Shown one piece after another: positions 36,223 through 47,469 of a DNA stretch of 64,000 nucleotides. The DNA is from Thereva unica (lineage: Eukaryota; Arthropoda; Insecta; Diptera; Therevidae): the NCBI GenBank assembly GCA_949987705.1, contig OX465281.1:188777112-188841111 (forward strand), written 5' to 3'. Under the pieces are notes generated by a model, which saw only the letters and a list, made by a program, of their open reading frames with translations, was not told where the DNA came from and did no database searches. Each line of letters starts with the position of its first letter. Position 1 is the first letter of the stretch. Position numbers and translations under genes: made by a program.

Positions 36223-37463
36223 CATGCCGATTATACAACTCGCCGGATCGTCCGCGGAAAGAATTTTATTCGGATTTGACGTTTGGCGTATTATAGAATC
36301 CGTCGAATGAAAAATAAGCAAATGACGGTAATGCAGTGTGAAAAATTTATATTGTAGAATCCGTTTGTGAATCACAGAGTTCAGTTTGAAGAAATGGTTC
36401 GAATGATGAAAACGCATCCGGATATATCTGTGAGAGGAAAGCAGTTGGTGTTTTTATTGTAAACTACACAATTCCGAGGGTCGCCATCCACATCACTGCA
36501 TGCAATGCTGTAGCCGGCTGCCCGCAAGCCCTGTGTAGCACCGTTACTTACCCATGGCTTCTGTCGTTTTCTGCCACGTCAATAGGCATTGTACCACCCG
36601 CACCCTGTGGTTGTTCCTGCTGCTGTGAGCCAGCAGGAGGCTCCTTTTTTTAGCCAATCTCCTTGACTCTAATTCGGCCGAAGCCGTAGAATAGGGACAT
36701 GCCCTGCTCTTTAAGCTGCATGAGCGACCTCTCGTCAAAGCTAAGGGCAAGAGTTTGACTATTCTGGTCCACCTTTCTACCCATCTCTTGCCAAGAGGTC
36801 ACCTCAATTGGCTGGTTCAGAATTTCCAGCCTGCAGAGCACATGTTCCGGTTCCCTAACATCGTTAGGAGCCCAGAATGCGATCCGCTTGCATTTGGGAG
36901 GGTCCTTTTTCTCGATTACGTTGAGGTTGATCCCTTCCCACACTTGCAGCCTGGTGACAGCATTTGCCAGCTATTGGTTGGTGGGTTCGTTGGCGCAGGT
37001 GACCTTAATGAGACCCCCTGCCGCCTTTACACCTAAAAACTGAGGCGGGCAATCGTCCACTTTTGTCCACTTCAGGCAGGATTAATTCTGTGACTAATAG
37101 CCACGAAGGCTGTATTTTTTTGTGATATTTCTTACGTAGAAAACTGACTAATTTTTAAAATGAATAAAAAATGTTTTATAGTTTAAACAATGTTTATAAG
37201 TTAAAAACAATGAAATTTTTATACCACAAAAGACAAAACCCAAATAATTACGTACTCTTAAGTTTTTGCACTTAAATATTTATTTTTCTAAGGATTCGCG
37301 AAAATAGCGTTACGTGGAAAATTTGACAGCTAGTGGTGAAATTGCAGTTTCAGTGCGGATCGATAATGCAGAATTCCGTCGGATTCTATAATGCAAATAT
37401 TTTCAAATGCGGATCGGATGTTCTCCCGTCGCAGAAAATCCGTCGAGTTGTATAATCGGCATG
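36223..37463. mobile_element. 1.24-kb TIR DNA element, Harbinger-like
   Basis: CATGCCGATTATACAACTCG at 36223 is the exact reverse complement of CGAGTTGTATAATCGGCATG ending at 37463, and the pairing continues into ATCCG motifs. AAT is on both sides (36220-36222 and 37464-37466), a 3-bp duplication. Inside the left arm the plus strand reads VQFEEMVRMMKTHPDISVRG (about 36379-36440), resembling the start of SANT/Myb-like proteins that accompany Harbinger transposases. No transposase is left. A DUF4780-like fragment lies antisense in the middle. Confidence 0.7.
36560..37070 (-). pseudogene. DUF4780-like protein remnant inside a TIR element
   Basis: The minus-strand frame reads FLGVKAAGGLIKVTCANEP, then a TAG near 36970 where Trp is expected, then LANAVTRLQVWEGINLNVIE, CKRIAFWAPNDV, LCRLEILNQPIEVTSWQ and LFYGFGRIRVKEIG. 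The order (AAGG-x-I-x-V-TCANE, W-x-G-x-x-L-x-V-x-E, WIP-like, W-x-V, FGFSRV-like) is that of the insect DUF4780 family, whose function is unknown and which is often multicopy. After a TAA the frame stays open (KKEPPAGSQQQEQPQG) to GGCCATGG|GTAAGT-like sequence near 36552, a strong splice donor on the same strand. Two stops make it a pseudogene. Confidence 0.7.
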
Positions 37464-37978
37464 AATATGAATTGTAATAATCCCATATTTTCAAAAATGT
37501 TCCTGGAAAACGATAAAAAGAAAAGTTCTTTAGGATTTAAGACTACATATTAATTAAACAATATTTATTTACAAAAAATGTGGATGTATTTATTTAACTT
37601 GAACAATCATATATTTGGGAGACTTCGCACTCTTCCCTAGTGATATGAAAGCTCTCTCGCCGTAATGGGATAAAAGCTTAAGAGTAAAATAAAATGAGAT
37701 TGTAAGAGGTGCCTCTTTTTCCTTTTGAGCCAGTATAATGTCATACTTCAAATGAGGCGAAAGCTATTGTAATAGCCGCAGAACCGACCTCTAAAACCCT
37801 ATATTATCGGGAAAAAAAACAACACCTATTGTAAGCAACATTAGAGAATAGGAATAGTAGAATACTTTAGCGTGGTGTGCCTGAACTTGGAACCTCGCTG
37901 TCGTCTTTTCTAAGTCCATGGTATGAAAGGACCTGCCGAATTGACCGAAGAAACTAGGCAAGAAACCGCATTTTTTTA
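37464..37978. other. No gene recognised
   Basis: AT-rich stretch without visible features. Confidence 0.35.
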
Positions 37979-38060
37979 AAAGCGCCACCGTCAGCAGCGT
38001 ATCTGTTGCGGGGAGGTCCCACTCGGACCGTCATCTAACGGATCAAAGTAGTAAGAGTAA
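37979..38060 (+). mobile_element. LINE 3' end fragment, same family as 53.6-54.2 kb
   Basis: CAGCAGCGTATCTGTTGCGG, then TCATCTAACGGATCAAAG, matches the end of the LINE at 54.1-54.17 kb (CAGCAGCGTATCCGTTGTGG and CACCTAACGGATCAAAG), followed here by a GTAGTAAGAG tail instead of (AAG)n. It is a very short 5'-truncated insertion. Confidence 0.7.
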
Positions 38061-38559
38061 AAAAGTTGTGCCTGAACTAAAGTACGGTCTAAGGAAATTA
38101 GGTAATATTAGTGCTGGGTTTTTTACGCAATTCTATGATATCGGCAAGAAGTTTTTTTTACCCTCTCCTCTTTTATTGGCACCTCTACGGTTTCCGTTAA
38201 TTTAACAGTGCATCCCTACGCGGACAACCACTAAGACGCGATTTTACGAAATTCATCCCATAAGAAGGTGAAATGGGGCTGAATAGGTTGTATGAGGAAT
38301 ATTTCTTCTTTATTCAAATTTTCTTCAAACTTAGTATAAATACTCCACGGCATAAATAATGAAACCCGTGTATCATCATTTTTCGAAATTCAACCCCTAG
38401 GGGTGTGAAACAATTGTATGAGAAGTTGTTTATTATAATAAGCTTACAATGTTATTAGTTTGGTTAGATTAAATCTTGCAACTAAATTTTGACCCACTTT
38501 CATAAAACCGATCAACTTAAAATTTTGCATATAATAGTTCGCGTGACAATGCAATCTGA

Positions 38560-38850
38560 CCATTTTGTAACAAAATCAAGATGGCGATTCCAAGATGGCG
38601 GCCGATTTTACATTTGTGCTCCCATCCTCGAAATGAGTATCAAATGAAAGGGTATGACAAATAGAATACTATTAGCTGTGTGGCGTCATTAAAAATTGAA
38701 TATGGCGACCAAAACCAAATGCGGATCACATTTTTCTTTACAACGCGCTTTTTATGGGTATCAAATGAAAGCTCATGACGAGTGTAGTACAGTATAAGCT
38801 ATGTGATGCCATTTTAAATTTAAAATGGCGGTCACTACAAAATGGCGGAA
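38560..38850 (-). repeat. Two diverged units of the AAAATGGCGG tandem repeat
   Basis: GGGTATCAAATGAAAGC, ACAGTATAAGCTATGTGATG and AAATGGCGGTCACTACAAAA are the reverse complement of units at 54.9-55.2 kb. At least two units with about 120-bp spacing are recognisable, plus AAGATGGCGGCCGATTTTAC at their start. Confidence 0.6.
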
Positions 38851-39029
38851 GACATAATAGACTAAAAAGTAGAAAATAAAAAATATAGTTAAAAAAAAAT
38901 ACACTTTTATTTTAAAATAAACTAATAAGTAAAAAAAATAATTTTGAATGTAAGGTTTTTATTTCTGCACCCAGTATATGGAAACAACCTACCTGCAAAA
39001 TTGAGCATCTCTAATGTTGGCCCATTTGA

Positions 39030-39348
39030 AATCGGTGGTATACGCGTCGTTTGGACTCTAATGTGTTCTCCTGCTGCCAAGAGGATTAGATTGTCGGCGT
39101 ACTAGTATTTGTCGATTTACGAAGAAATTCGTCATTAGATTTATTATCTGTGGAGGGAAATGTCATTTGTGCAGCTTTTTGGAGATCCAGTAGTCCCGTA
39201 CACGATCGAAAGCTTTTGTTAGGCCCATCGATAGAATTATTGCATGTTTTCTTTGCCACAAAGCTTTGCGTAAGCTGGCTTCCTGCTCGAGGTGGAGGGT
39301 TTGCACACTCCTGCCCGGTCTATCTGAGGTACTTCTCCCATATATCAC
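39030..39348 (-). pseudogene. LINE reverse transcriptase fragment (RTE-like)
   Basis: The minus strand reads KHAIILSMGLTKAFDRVRD (about 39180-39236), motif A of a LINE RT, after QEASLRKALWQ. Nearer 39060-39100 another frame gives ADNLILLAAGEHIRV, possibly the degenerate ADD region. There is too little for certain family assignment. Confidence 0.6.
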
Positions 39349-41384
39349 AAGTAAGTCATTAACGTATTACAGGTATAACTTTATATAAGAGAACTTAAAG
39401 TATATGTACAATGTGTCCGGTTCATGGCAAAAGGCTTAGTATTTATTTGGTCAATGAATATATAATCCGAGCAAGTATTAATCCACTTCCCACTTGCTTT
39501 TAAGTGTCTTTTTAATTGTCTGCTTCATTATTAGTACGTAGACAATGTGTCTATTACCTGAATTCAGGTGTCAAGTACCTCCAAATTTAGAATTTTTAAC
39601 ACTTTGTATCTTGTCAATTAAAATAAACGAATTTCCAAAATTATGATAAAAATTTAAATCCCGGCTGCTAGTTAAGTTAAATCAAATTTCATCGAAACAA
39701 GGGTTCAATGTAAAGAATAAATTATTCATCGAATTGGCATGCATATTTCACTAGAAATTACCTGACGTCAAAATTTTGCTCATTTATTATGCGTTTTTAA
39801 TACTGGGTTATTTGTTATGCACCTGTTTGACATTCCGCAAAAAATCCACAAAACTGGTTTAAGGCATTGTGGAATACTTTGCGTTTTTAATTATTAAATT
39901 TCAACGAATCAAACAGATTTTCCAAGTTTCCTCTCCGTCATTAAAAAAATCCCCATTTGGCATTTCATTGCGATTCTTTCTACGACTGCGATTCACAATC
40001 GAAATAAATAAAAATCAAAGTGGAGATTGTTATTGCTTTTGAGACACATCAGAACAACATTATTGCATCTCTTAGAATTACAAATTACTTCCATTTCATC
40101 TAAAATTTATCGCTTACGGCGCAAATTATGTCACCAATCATGTCTCGATAAATTATCATATTTGTATGGAAAATCCATTTTGTTTTGAAGTTAGTATCAT
40201 TGAAAGGTTCTTCCGTCCGGAAAAGACCGCTCAGATGCGAATTTATTACGTCGTTAGTATATGTAATGGCGATAGTAATTGTGCTGGCTTAGAATTTGAA
40301 TGAAATCCAGCTGAAAATTGTGTCTTTTTGTGCCGTAATTATTTTGCTGTTTGTTTATCTATTTATAAGAGTGTAAATTGCTTCGCGGAAATCCTTATTA
40401 CGATTTATTCCTTTTAGTAGACCCAGATCTATGGTGGTTGAGGTGTTTAGTATAATAATCAAGAGGCATTGCCTCAATCAAGGCCGTAGACACGATACAA
40501 TTATCGGTGCAATTCCTTTCTTATAGGCAAATTGATCGACTATCACTATGGTCAATATAGTTTTTGTATGAGAATATAAGATAGGTATTGTTGGCCCCTT
40601 ACATAAGGGAGGATGATTTGTGACTCTAAGGCTGGCCGTATACCGAAACTGCATAGGGGTCATATGCAGCTTTTCGTAACTCTTTGCATGGAGATTTATG
40701 TAACAAAGCGGCATGTGATGATTTGTTTCATATGTAAATGTCAGCAAGCTATGCAGCTTTGATATACATACGACCCGCCTAAAACAACGAAATCTGCGAG
40801 GGCTAGCAATCTCGATAAATCAACAGCATATGTAGATTCTGCCACAGTAACGTCATCGGTTGTAGTCTTGGATGTGGTTGTAGGCTTATCTTGAATCTTT
40901 AGTTTTGGTTCGTTTTTGGCTTGAAGCTTGGATATGAACTTTATTCTGGATAACAACCTTTGTGACGGGTTACAAAAGCTTTGAGTGAGCTTTAATATTC
41001 TAGAGATGTCGCCGCTAGCTTTGATACTTTGTATGACAACCGATAATTTCTGCGCCAGACCGACATAGCTATACTACTTGAAGCAGTTCGTTAAAATTAT
41101 GATTTTTTTTTTTTCAATATTTAAAGTAAGAAGCCAAAGTAAAAGCTGGTGTTTTCTTCAGACCATAAATAAAGAAAATAATGGCCAGCAGGGAATTTCC
41201 ACAGTTACTCAACGCTAAAGAAAGTCAAGAATGGGGCAGCCTCAATGCAGTGTTTCTTAGTTTTCGCGAAAACAACAAAGATGACAACAGCATATTTCAA
41301 CTATGCTAGATACTTTAAACTCATAGATTGCTCATAACTCAGGTAGTTGATATGGTGGAAACGTTAGTTATACAATTTCAGATA
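39349..41384. other. No gene recognised
   Basis: AT-rich, with only short ORFs in unrelated frames. Confidence 0.4.
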
Positions 41385-41495
41385 GGAGGGAGTATTCTTC
41401 GTACATTGATAACTTCTTCATGAAAATAGCTTATAGGGCAACATAAAATACAGGCTAATATGTAAAACTCTACCAAAAATAAATCAAAACGCCCC
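41385..41495 (+). repeat. Paralogous empty site of the 18.9-kb LINE insertion
   Basis: AGATAGGAGGGAGTATTCTT continues without interruption through TTATAGGGCAACA into TAAAATACAGGCTAATATG and CTCTACCAAAAA. At 18.8-20.4 kb the same repeat is split exactly at this point by the R1/I-type LINE. Confidence 0.75.
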
Positions 41496-41679
41496 AATGG
41501 CTAAACAATTAAGACTCCCCTCTCACCACCATACGAGTTTTTGTTCGTCTATCCAAAAGGCGACTGCTTTGTAACTTAAGTGGGTATATCTTGTATAATG
41601 GCTTAAATTTTTTTTATTTTATTATTATTATTATTTATTTTTTTTATGTTCTATTACTATTTGCTTTAAATTGTTTTTT

Positions 41680-42335
41680 TGGGGTCGCCCCTAACGGAGG
41701 ATCTGCGATGCCATGATCACATATTCCAAATCGCCCAACAAGCCTCCCAATGCCTTAGATTTCTTAAGAGATGCAAGTTCCTCCTCCAGTCCGCCTTGAA
41801 CATTCGGTCCCGCCTTGAATACAATTCGTATATCTAGACACGTGACACAAAAAACAACTTGGCTTCCTTCAACAAGGTGCAAAATCGTGCCAACAAGCTT
41901 ATTCCTTTAAGCCAACGTAGAAATGTAGCAGCCCTCCAATACATTATCGCTATTTCCATCGCAACTATTCCACTGAAATTCAGAACCTTCTGCCTGCACA
42001 GAAATATTTTTCCCGCAACACAAAACTAGCCTGCTCGGCCCACCCCCATACCCTACAACTCAACCCCTGGGACACAATACGATCTAGAAGTTCGTTTATG
42101 AATTGAACAACTCAACTGTGGAATAATTTCCTACAGTCAGTATTTCCCAACTCGTACAACATCTTAGAGCTCAAACGTTCATCGATATTTCCTTGAGCAC
42201 CCCCAGACCGCTTCTAACCTCTTCTATTCTTCAAATCAAGCTTTCTACTATATATTGCACCATGACGTTAACAACAAGACAAACTGGTAGTACAAAGGAT
42301 AACTCGTAAGCTCGGTTGCTTCACATAAAATTTTT
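41680..42335 (+). pseudogene. LINE 3' part (family 1), decayed
   Basis: This starts in the RT thumb (GATCTGCGATG-x-CATGATCACATATTCCAA region) and runs to the shared 3' UTR (AAATCAAGCTTTCTACTATA ... AACTCGTAAGCTCGG) and a TTCACATAAAA end. Several internal deletions and frameshifts relative to the 14.2-kb copy show it is older. No usable frame remains. Confidence 0.85.
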
Positions 42336-42429
42336 TTTTACACTTGCGGGAAAAATTACGAAATATTTGGCGAGACCTCTCCTCTTCCCTGTCCCCCGAT
42401 TCGGGTTGACCCCCTCCCCCTTAAAACTT

Positions 42430-42597
42430 TTCTTCTTCTTTAACGGCTCTACATCCGGGATCCGGTCCTGTCGCAACGGTTCTCTCCACCGGTACCGATT
42501 CTAAGCCGATGTCATCCAGTTTGGCATCCCTAAGCTCTGAGCGTCCTGGTCTACGCCATCCTTCCAGCAGAGGTTGGTACTCCCTCGCTGTCGCACC
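42430..42597 (-). mobile_element. LINE 3' end with (AAG)n tail, split by a hAT-like element
   Basis: On the minus strand the sequence ends ATCCCGGATGTAGAGCCG then TTAAAGAAGAAGAAAAG, an (AAG)n-tailed LINE 3' end. The upstream part continues beyond the 42.6-44.9 kb insertion at 44888-44960 (GGGTACCTATGGGGTGCG). The frame just before the tail (GWRRPGRSELRDAKLDDIG) could be its C-terminal codons. Family not identified. Confidence 0.55.
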
Positions 42598-43009
42598 CAA
42601 GGCCGTACCCGGGGGGGGGGTCAGAGGGGTTGAAATCCCCCCCCCCCGAAATTTTCCAGAAATAAGTATTTTAAAACACAAGTTTTCATGAATTAAAGAG
42701 AATGATATTTTCTTGGTATTTTGATATTTAATTAATGGTGTTTATGAATTGAACTGGCAACTGGCCTTGCTGATGCATCACGAGAAGCATGTGTGAAAAC
42801 AGGCAAAACAGCATGTCTATAATAGTCTACTCGCAGCCACCCGCGTAGCCCCTGTTCTGCTCACAACCAATGTGTTGCTCAGTAGTAGGTGTGTTATGTA
42901 AGAGGTGTATCGCTAACGTGTCTCTTTCTCCCTATCTCTCTCTGACTACCATCCCGCCCACCAGCACTAGCCTAGCGCTAGTGTAACTTTCCTGTTACTG
43001 GCCGTCAAT

Positions 43010-44375
43010 GTTACCGTAAGATGAATTTTGAAAGTAGTAAAATCTACTACCTTTTTGAAAAAAGGGGTAGCAAATTTTTTTGATTTTAAATCAATTTTAA
43101 AATACCCCATTGTCACTACGAAAATTTACGCATATATGTAGCTTAAATAGCTACAGCTGACCCGGCGAACTTCATACCGCCTCAGAATCCATAAATGTTC
43201 TGTTAACTATTTAGCTGGGTAGCAATCGAGTCGATTCCAAATCATTGAAGCACATATGCGACATTTTTTGTTTTGTTGTCAGGTGTGAGAACGAACAAAG
43301 TGAATGGTTTGCCAACACGTGAACATGCTACACACAATTCACCGTGAGAAAAATATTCATTTTCTAGATTCAGGCCACAAAAACTCTAGGATTCACCTAG
43401 TGATTTGTTGATCGTCATGGTGAATACAAGACAAATCGGCAATTGAATTGCAAAAATTCAGCAGAAATGAAATCAATCCGTTCGCAGATGGATCATTTAG
43501 CAAGGCAACTAGCATGTTTGTTCTCAACTGTCGTGTCTTCGTGTCTTAGCTGATGCAGCACAAAATGTTGGAAACAATTTACCATTGACAGTTTGAAGTG
43601 ATTCAAATGATATCGGCCAACGAACATTCACTAGCAACAACCGCAAGTAGAAGCATTCCTCATTGTTCGGATGAACTCTGCAAATGCGACCAAGAGCATC
43701 AGTAGAATGCGTCGCCTTGCTTCCGAAGTTGAAATTTCTTGGATGAAGCGTTCCAAGTGTAAGAACGTGGCATCTGCAAACGGATAGCATTGGCAAATCG
43801 AAAAGAAACTGGCCAAAGTTCACACTGGAGGTGTTTCAGCACGTTGAACAACTTTCGATGCGTTGAAATAAACTCGTTGATAATTCTCAAGATGAACTGC
43901 AAAATGTGCAACAGTGGGATGACGCTCATAAATGGGAATGATATCTAATATAACCCAAATCACCTCATTGCAACTCACATATCGTAATATCACCAAAAAA
44001 GCCGTTCCATACAAAATGTATGAAAAAATGAATTTTCTTCATAAATATTTTTTCGTGAAATATCCGATGTTTTAATAGTTATTCTCCAATACAGAACGAA
44101 GACAAATCCAACAAATCAAAAATCTTAAAATTCGGTCCAGCCGTTCTTGAGTTATAAATGGTGTAACTAGCCGGACTTTGTTTTATATAAATGTAGGTGA
44201 GGCGTGAGGGCCTTTACTGTAGTTTTTTATTCTTAGGCTGCGATCGATTTAGCCATAAATAAAAAAAATAGAATTATCAAAAAAAGGTAGTAGTAACTTG
44301 ATGTAGTAGTGTAGTATATAATCATGTTTTTTTAAAAAGATAGTAAAACTACTACATATGTAGTAGAACGGTAAC
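43010..44375. mobile_element. Inner TIR element with GTTACCGT ends
   Basis: GTTACCGT at 43010 and ACGGTAAC ending at 44375 are inverted, followed inward by related CTACTAC and CTTTTT-x-AAAAA blocks. A near-direct repeat (T[A/G]CTGGCCGTC[A/T]AT) borders both sides at about 42996-43009 and 44378-44391. It lies within the hAT-like element and carries the Helitron remnant, so it was probably inserted second. Confidence 0.5.
43150..44210 (-). pseudogene. Helitron helicase (C-terminal half) remnant
   Basis: The minus strand reads HLENYQRVYFNASKVVQRAE (about 43850-43910), then NEECFYLRLLLVNVRWPISF with SLQTVNGKLFPTF (about 43560-43670), then near the end EYFSHGELCVACSRVGKPF (about 43290-43348). The last is helicase motif VI of Pif1-like Helitron helicases, and the others are the conserved region between Rep and helicase. 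Frames shift several times. The outer ends on the plus strand, AGCTGACCCGGCGAACTTC at about 43156 and TAGCCGGACTTTGTTTTAT at about 44170, are phrases I associate with insect Helitron-type elements. It is dead and internally deleted. Confidence 0.82.
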
Positions 44376-44386
44376 GCTGCTGGCCG

Positions 44387-44396
44387 TCTATAAAAG
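44387..44396 (+). promoter_or_regulatory. TATA-box-like CTATAAAAGC
   Basis: A good TATA consensus lies in the right arm of the hAT-like element, about 30 bp before GACTGTGATT. It could be the old transposase promoter, but there is no ORF behind it. Confidence 0.25.
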
Positions 44397-45201
44397 CAAA
44401 GCCGTCGTCATTTTGACTGTGATTTATTTACATCTGTTGAGTCGGTTGGGCATTAGTTTATTCGGTGACTTTGTTTCACTGTTCAGTTCAGTTTGTTAGT
44501 TTCGTTTGTTTTTTAGTTTAGATCTTCTGCAGCTAGTGCTAGTGTTAGATGCCAGCTGCAAACAATTTTCTATAGTTCTCCAACTCTGAAGACAACACAT
44601 TCTTATGGTCAAAGGGTCACATATATGATATGTTAATGCAAAAACATTCTAATGACTATCCTTTTATTTTTTAGTTAAAATTCTCGAGTCAAACCATAGT
44701 TTTTTGCCTCTAAACTCTGACTAATTAAGGGTTAAACTCGGCCTGAAAATGCGTCATTTGACACTTAAATTTTGTCAATTTTCCTGGACCCCTTGCCTTA
44801 CTAGTGGGTATTCTATACATTCCAGACCCCCCGGTGTTTTAACCCCCCCCCCCCCCCCCACCAATTTTTTTCCTGGGTACGGCCTTGCCGCACCCCATAG
44901 GTACCCGCAGAGAATTCTCCTTTGAACACCTCACGTACATAATTCGTAATTAATGGACGACACCTTTTTACCACAAAAAAAAATTCAAATTCGCAATATC
45001 ATTCTGTCATCTATAAAAGCAATTCAGTTGAATCTATTTTTTTTAAATTCATAATATGCAGCTTAGGAAACATCATGTGTACTACTAGTTTGTCATTTTT
45101 TTACGTGGAAGATTAAATGCTCAAAAAAGGCGCTTTATACTGTCGACAATCTATTTTTTTCGTAAGAGTGCAATGTCAAACAACAGCTCTTGTCACTTGC
45201 A

Positions 45202-45487
45202 GGCTGCCCGTTCGCGCACTCTACAAGATAGCAATTCGTTTATCAATTGAACAACTCGACTGTGAAATAATCTCTCGCAGTCAGTATTTCCGAGCTCCTA
45301 CAACATTCAAGAGCTTAAACGCTGGATTCATCACAAACTTCTTCAATACCCCCCGAACCTTCATAACCCTTAACCTATTTCCCCCTCCGCCCGTACTAAG
45401 CTTACATTGCACCATGACGTTACAAACGACTTGGCGGACTGGTGGCACAAAGGGAGACTCCTGAGCTTAGCACTGCCACATAAAGAA
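45202..45487 (+). mobile_element. 5'-truncated LINE 3' end (family 2)
   Basis: This aligns with the last about 60 codons and 3' UTR of the 24.3-kb LINE (CGCACTCTACAAGATAGCAA, CTCGCAGTCAGTATTTCC, ACTAAGCTTACATTGCACC ... GAGCTTAGCACTGCC). About 13 bp of the 3' UTR (GCTGCTAGACATT region) is shortened. The arms CTAAGCTTA and TGAGCTTAG pair with one G-U wobble. Confidence 0.85.
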
Positions 45488-45516
45488 AGGTCGGGAAGGA
45501 AGGAACTGTTACAACC

Positions 45517-45701
45517 CATGGTACAATAATTACAAGGTAAGCTCATAAGAGCCCCGTGACGTCACTCAAATCTTAGTTCACAAAGGAAAAAAGCTCTCTC
45601 GTGACGTCACTCAGATCTTTTCTCATATAAAAATGGTAGAAGCTTTTCAAGATGGAAACAGAGCTTTTCCCTGCGAGCCTACCTTGTATTATTGTACCAT
45701 G
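45517..45701. mobile_element. MITE, 185 bp, 8-bp target duplication (hAT-like)
   Basis: CATGGTACAATAATTACAAG and TTGTATTATTGTACCATG are inverted repeats. (T/C)TACAACC is on both sides (45509-45516 and 45702-45709), an 8-bp duplication with one mismatch. Inside, CGTGACGTCACTCA-x-ATCTT occurs twice. It is non-coding. Confidence 0.8.
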
Positions 45702-45844
45702 CTACAACCTAGCCTCGAGAAGCAATCACTGGAGTGATATGCTTCCTGAAACGAGTTGAATCTCATCAACCAACCGATAACATGCGCTTGGTGGAGGAGG
45801 AATCAGGAATGTAATGAGGGAAGAGGAAAGAAGGCGAAGAGCCG

Positions 45845-45912
45845 TGGTGGTGCCGGGATTCGAACCCGCGACCTCTGAGATGGTAGTCAGGCGTCTTACT
45901 CCCTACCTAGGC
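45845..45912 (-). repeat. tRNA-related SINE-like sequence
   Basis: Reverse complement: GGTTCGAATCCCGGCACC is a perfect tRNA B box/T arm, preceded by TAGGTAGGGAGTAAGACGCC as an A-box-like D arm and CTGACTACCATCTCAG in the anticodon arm position. The anticodon stem can form only four pairs around an eight-nucleotide loop, so it is unlikely to be a working tRNA. A tRNA-derived SINE head is the better reading. Confidence 0.5.
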
Positions 45913-47469
45913 CCCAAATATAACGGTAAGTTTAGGCGGTAATGGCGCAGTTCGTAAAATCAAGTGGAAACAGTTTACAGTTTTGATGCTACAATTACTC
46001 TGCTACTCTTCCCATCTATAGAATAATTTGTCCACGGTATTATGAACAAATGGTATTCCATATCCTAGCGTAATTTTGTAGTCTGTTTCTAGGAAAATGA
46101 AAGCCTTTTGTTCAAAAAGTAAAAAAAATGGCCACGCTTGTATTTTACATACATCTCCAAGCTGCAATCAATGCGTCGTCCAGTCCGGTCATAAAAATTT
46201 AAAGTTCCGTTTATTGCAGAACTGCGCAAAAGATTACCAGCAAACATTTTGTTTTGGTACATGGAGCCCTTCTTCTTGGGAGATAAGCAAGGTATAGAAA
46301 CTTCTATAATTCTCGTTTTTTTAAAACCAAAAAAGAAAAGATAGAACAATATAGGGTCCTATACCTCTCTCACTTGAACTCAAAAGCAGGAGTTCCCGCG
46401 AAGCTCGTGTGGCTACCAAGAGCTGCTATTGCCTAGCACTGGTTTATTGGTAGAAACTGAAGAAGTTGCAATAGATCGTACGTATAATAAAATGGCCTTG
46501 CCAGCTGGCCGGCGTTATGTCTTGCACTGAGGAGGTGAAATCATTTAATAACTAATTTAATTAACCCATTACTGGGTGCGCCCCCTAGAAAATGGCGCCC
46601 TCCCCTAGGGCTCCAGGTCTATATAAGGTCTTGACATTCCACGTTTTGTGGTACCTGTATTAATTTTGGCCACAGTTTAAAAATTTGATAACTAATCTAG
46701 GTCTTTTATTTAAAACTTGCAAATAACTTTCCCAATTAGTTAAAACAACACAATAGTTTCAATACAACGATTAGTTTCCTAAAACCCCGTTCGGAAACTT
46801 ATTTTGGTATGATCCAATCAATCCATAAACAACTGGGATATCGAAACACAAGCAAAAGATCATCGATCAATTACAAAGGCTAAGTGCTGGCAACTCTGCA
46901 AAAGTGCATTTTAAGTCTCCACATCTTCGTGATACATAGTTAAAAAGTCTCCAATTTCTCAGATCTTGCATTGAATTTTCTTCTCTTCTTGCATTTTACC
47001 TGTTGATGAGAATATACATCAAAGAAAGACTGTTACTGGGGCTGATGTACCTGTGTGTGCCTGTGCTGCAATCAAGCTCTCCGCCAGGTATCGTGTATCT
47101 CCTATCGCAGCGCTCACTGACTTAAAATCCAGTCCTGGTCGTTGCCGACACGTTCGTTGTTTGTTTGGAGCTAAGCTAAGTTGGTGTGGTGTCTCGTTGG
47201 GGTCTCGAAAAATTTCTTTGGAAAATTTTATCCGCAATAAACTCCAGTCGTCTTCGATATCGCGATTAACCCAGACGTGTTGGTTGAACAACAGATAGAG
47301 AGCATGGTGGATATTATTATTATTGATTCCGAGACTTTTATGAAAAATTATAAATTTGCCGCGCCGACAACTTATAAAGGTTTCGGTTTAAACTTTTCTA
47401 ACCGCATAACGTCTTACGCTATCCAGCCTAGAAGTTTCCCCACATGCACTATTTCGATCGAGTTCGGTT
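45913..47469. other. No confident gene
   Basis: Both strands have ORFs of 80-90 codons at 47019-47298 that overlap each other. Neither matches a known family. Confidence 0.4.

Larger units (their letters stand above)
42598..44887. mobile_element. hAT-like TIR element, 2.29 kb, with nested elements
   Basis: CAAGGCCGTACCCGGGGG at the left and CCTGGGTACGGCCTTG at the right are inverted, each with a G or C run just inside (the C run at 44844-44860 is extreme). An 8-bp direct repeat, (T/C)CGCACCC, flanks it (42591-42598 and 44888-44895, overlapping the terminal C), fitting a hAT duplication. No hAT transposase is present. The inside is occupied by a second TIR element and a Helitron remnant. Confidence 0.7.

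Noticed and set aside
42409..42700. Overlapping ORFs on both strands at 42.4-42.7 kb
   Set aside because: They cover a LINE 3' end and a G/C homopolymer-rich hAT terminus, so any coding appearance is incidental.
44387..44396. Host gene promoter at the TATA-like box
   Set aside because: It lies inside a transposon arm with no ORF following; at best a relic transposase promoter.
45845..45912. Functional tRNA gene
   Set aside because: The B box is perfect, but the anticodon arm does not form a normal 5-bp stem with a 7-nt loop and the acceptor stem does not pair.
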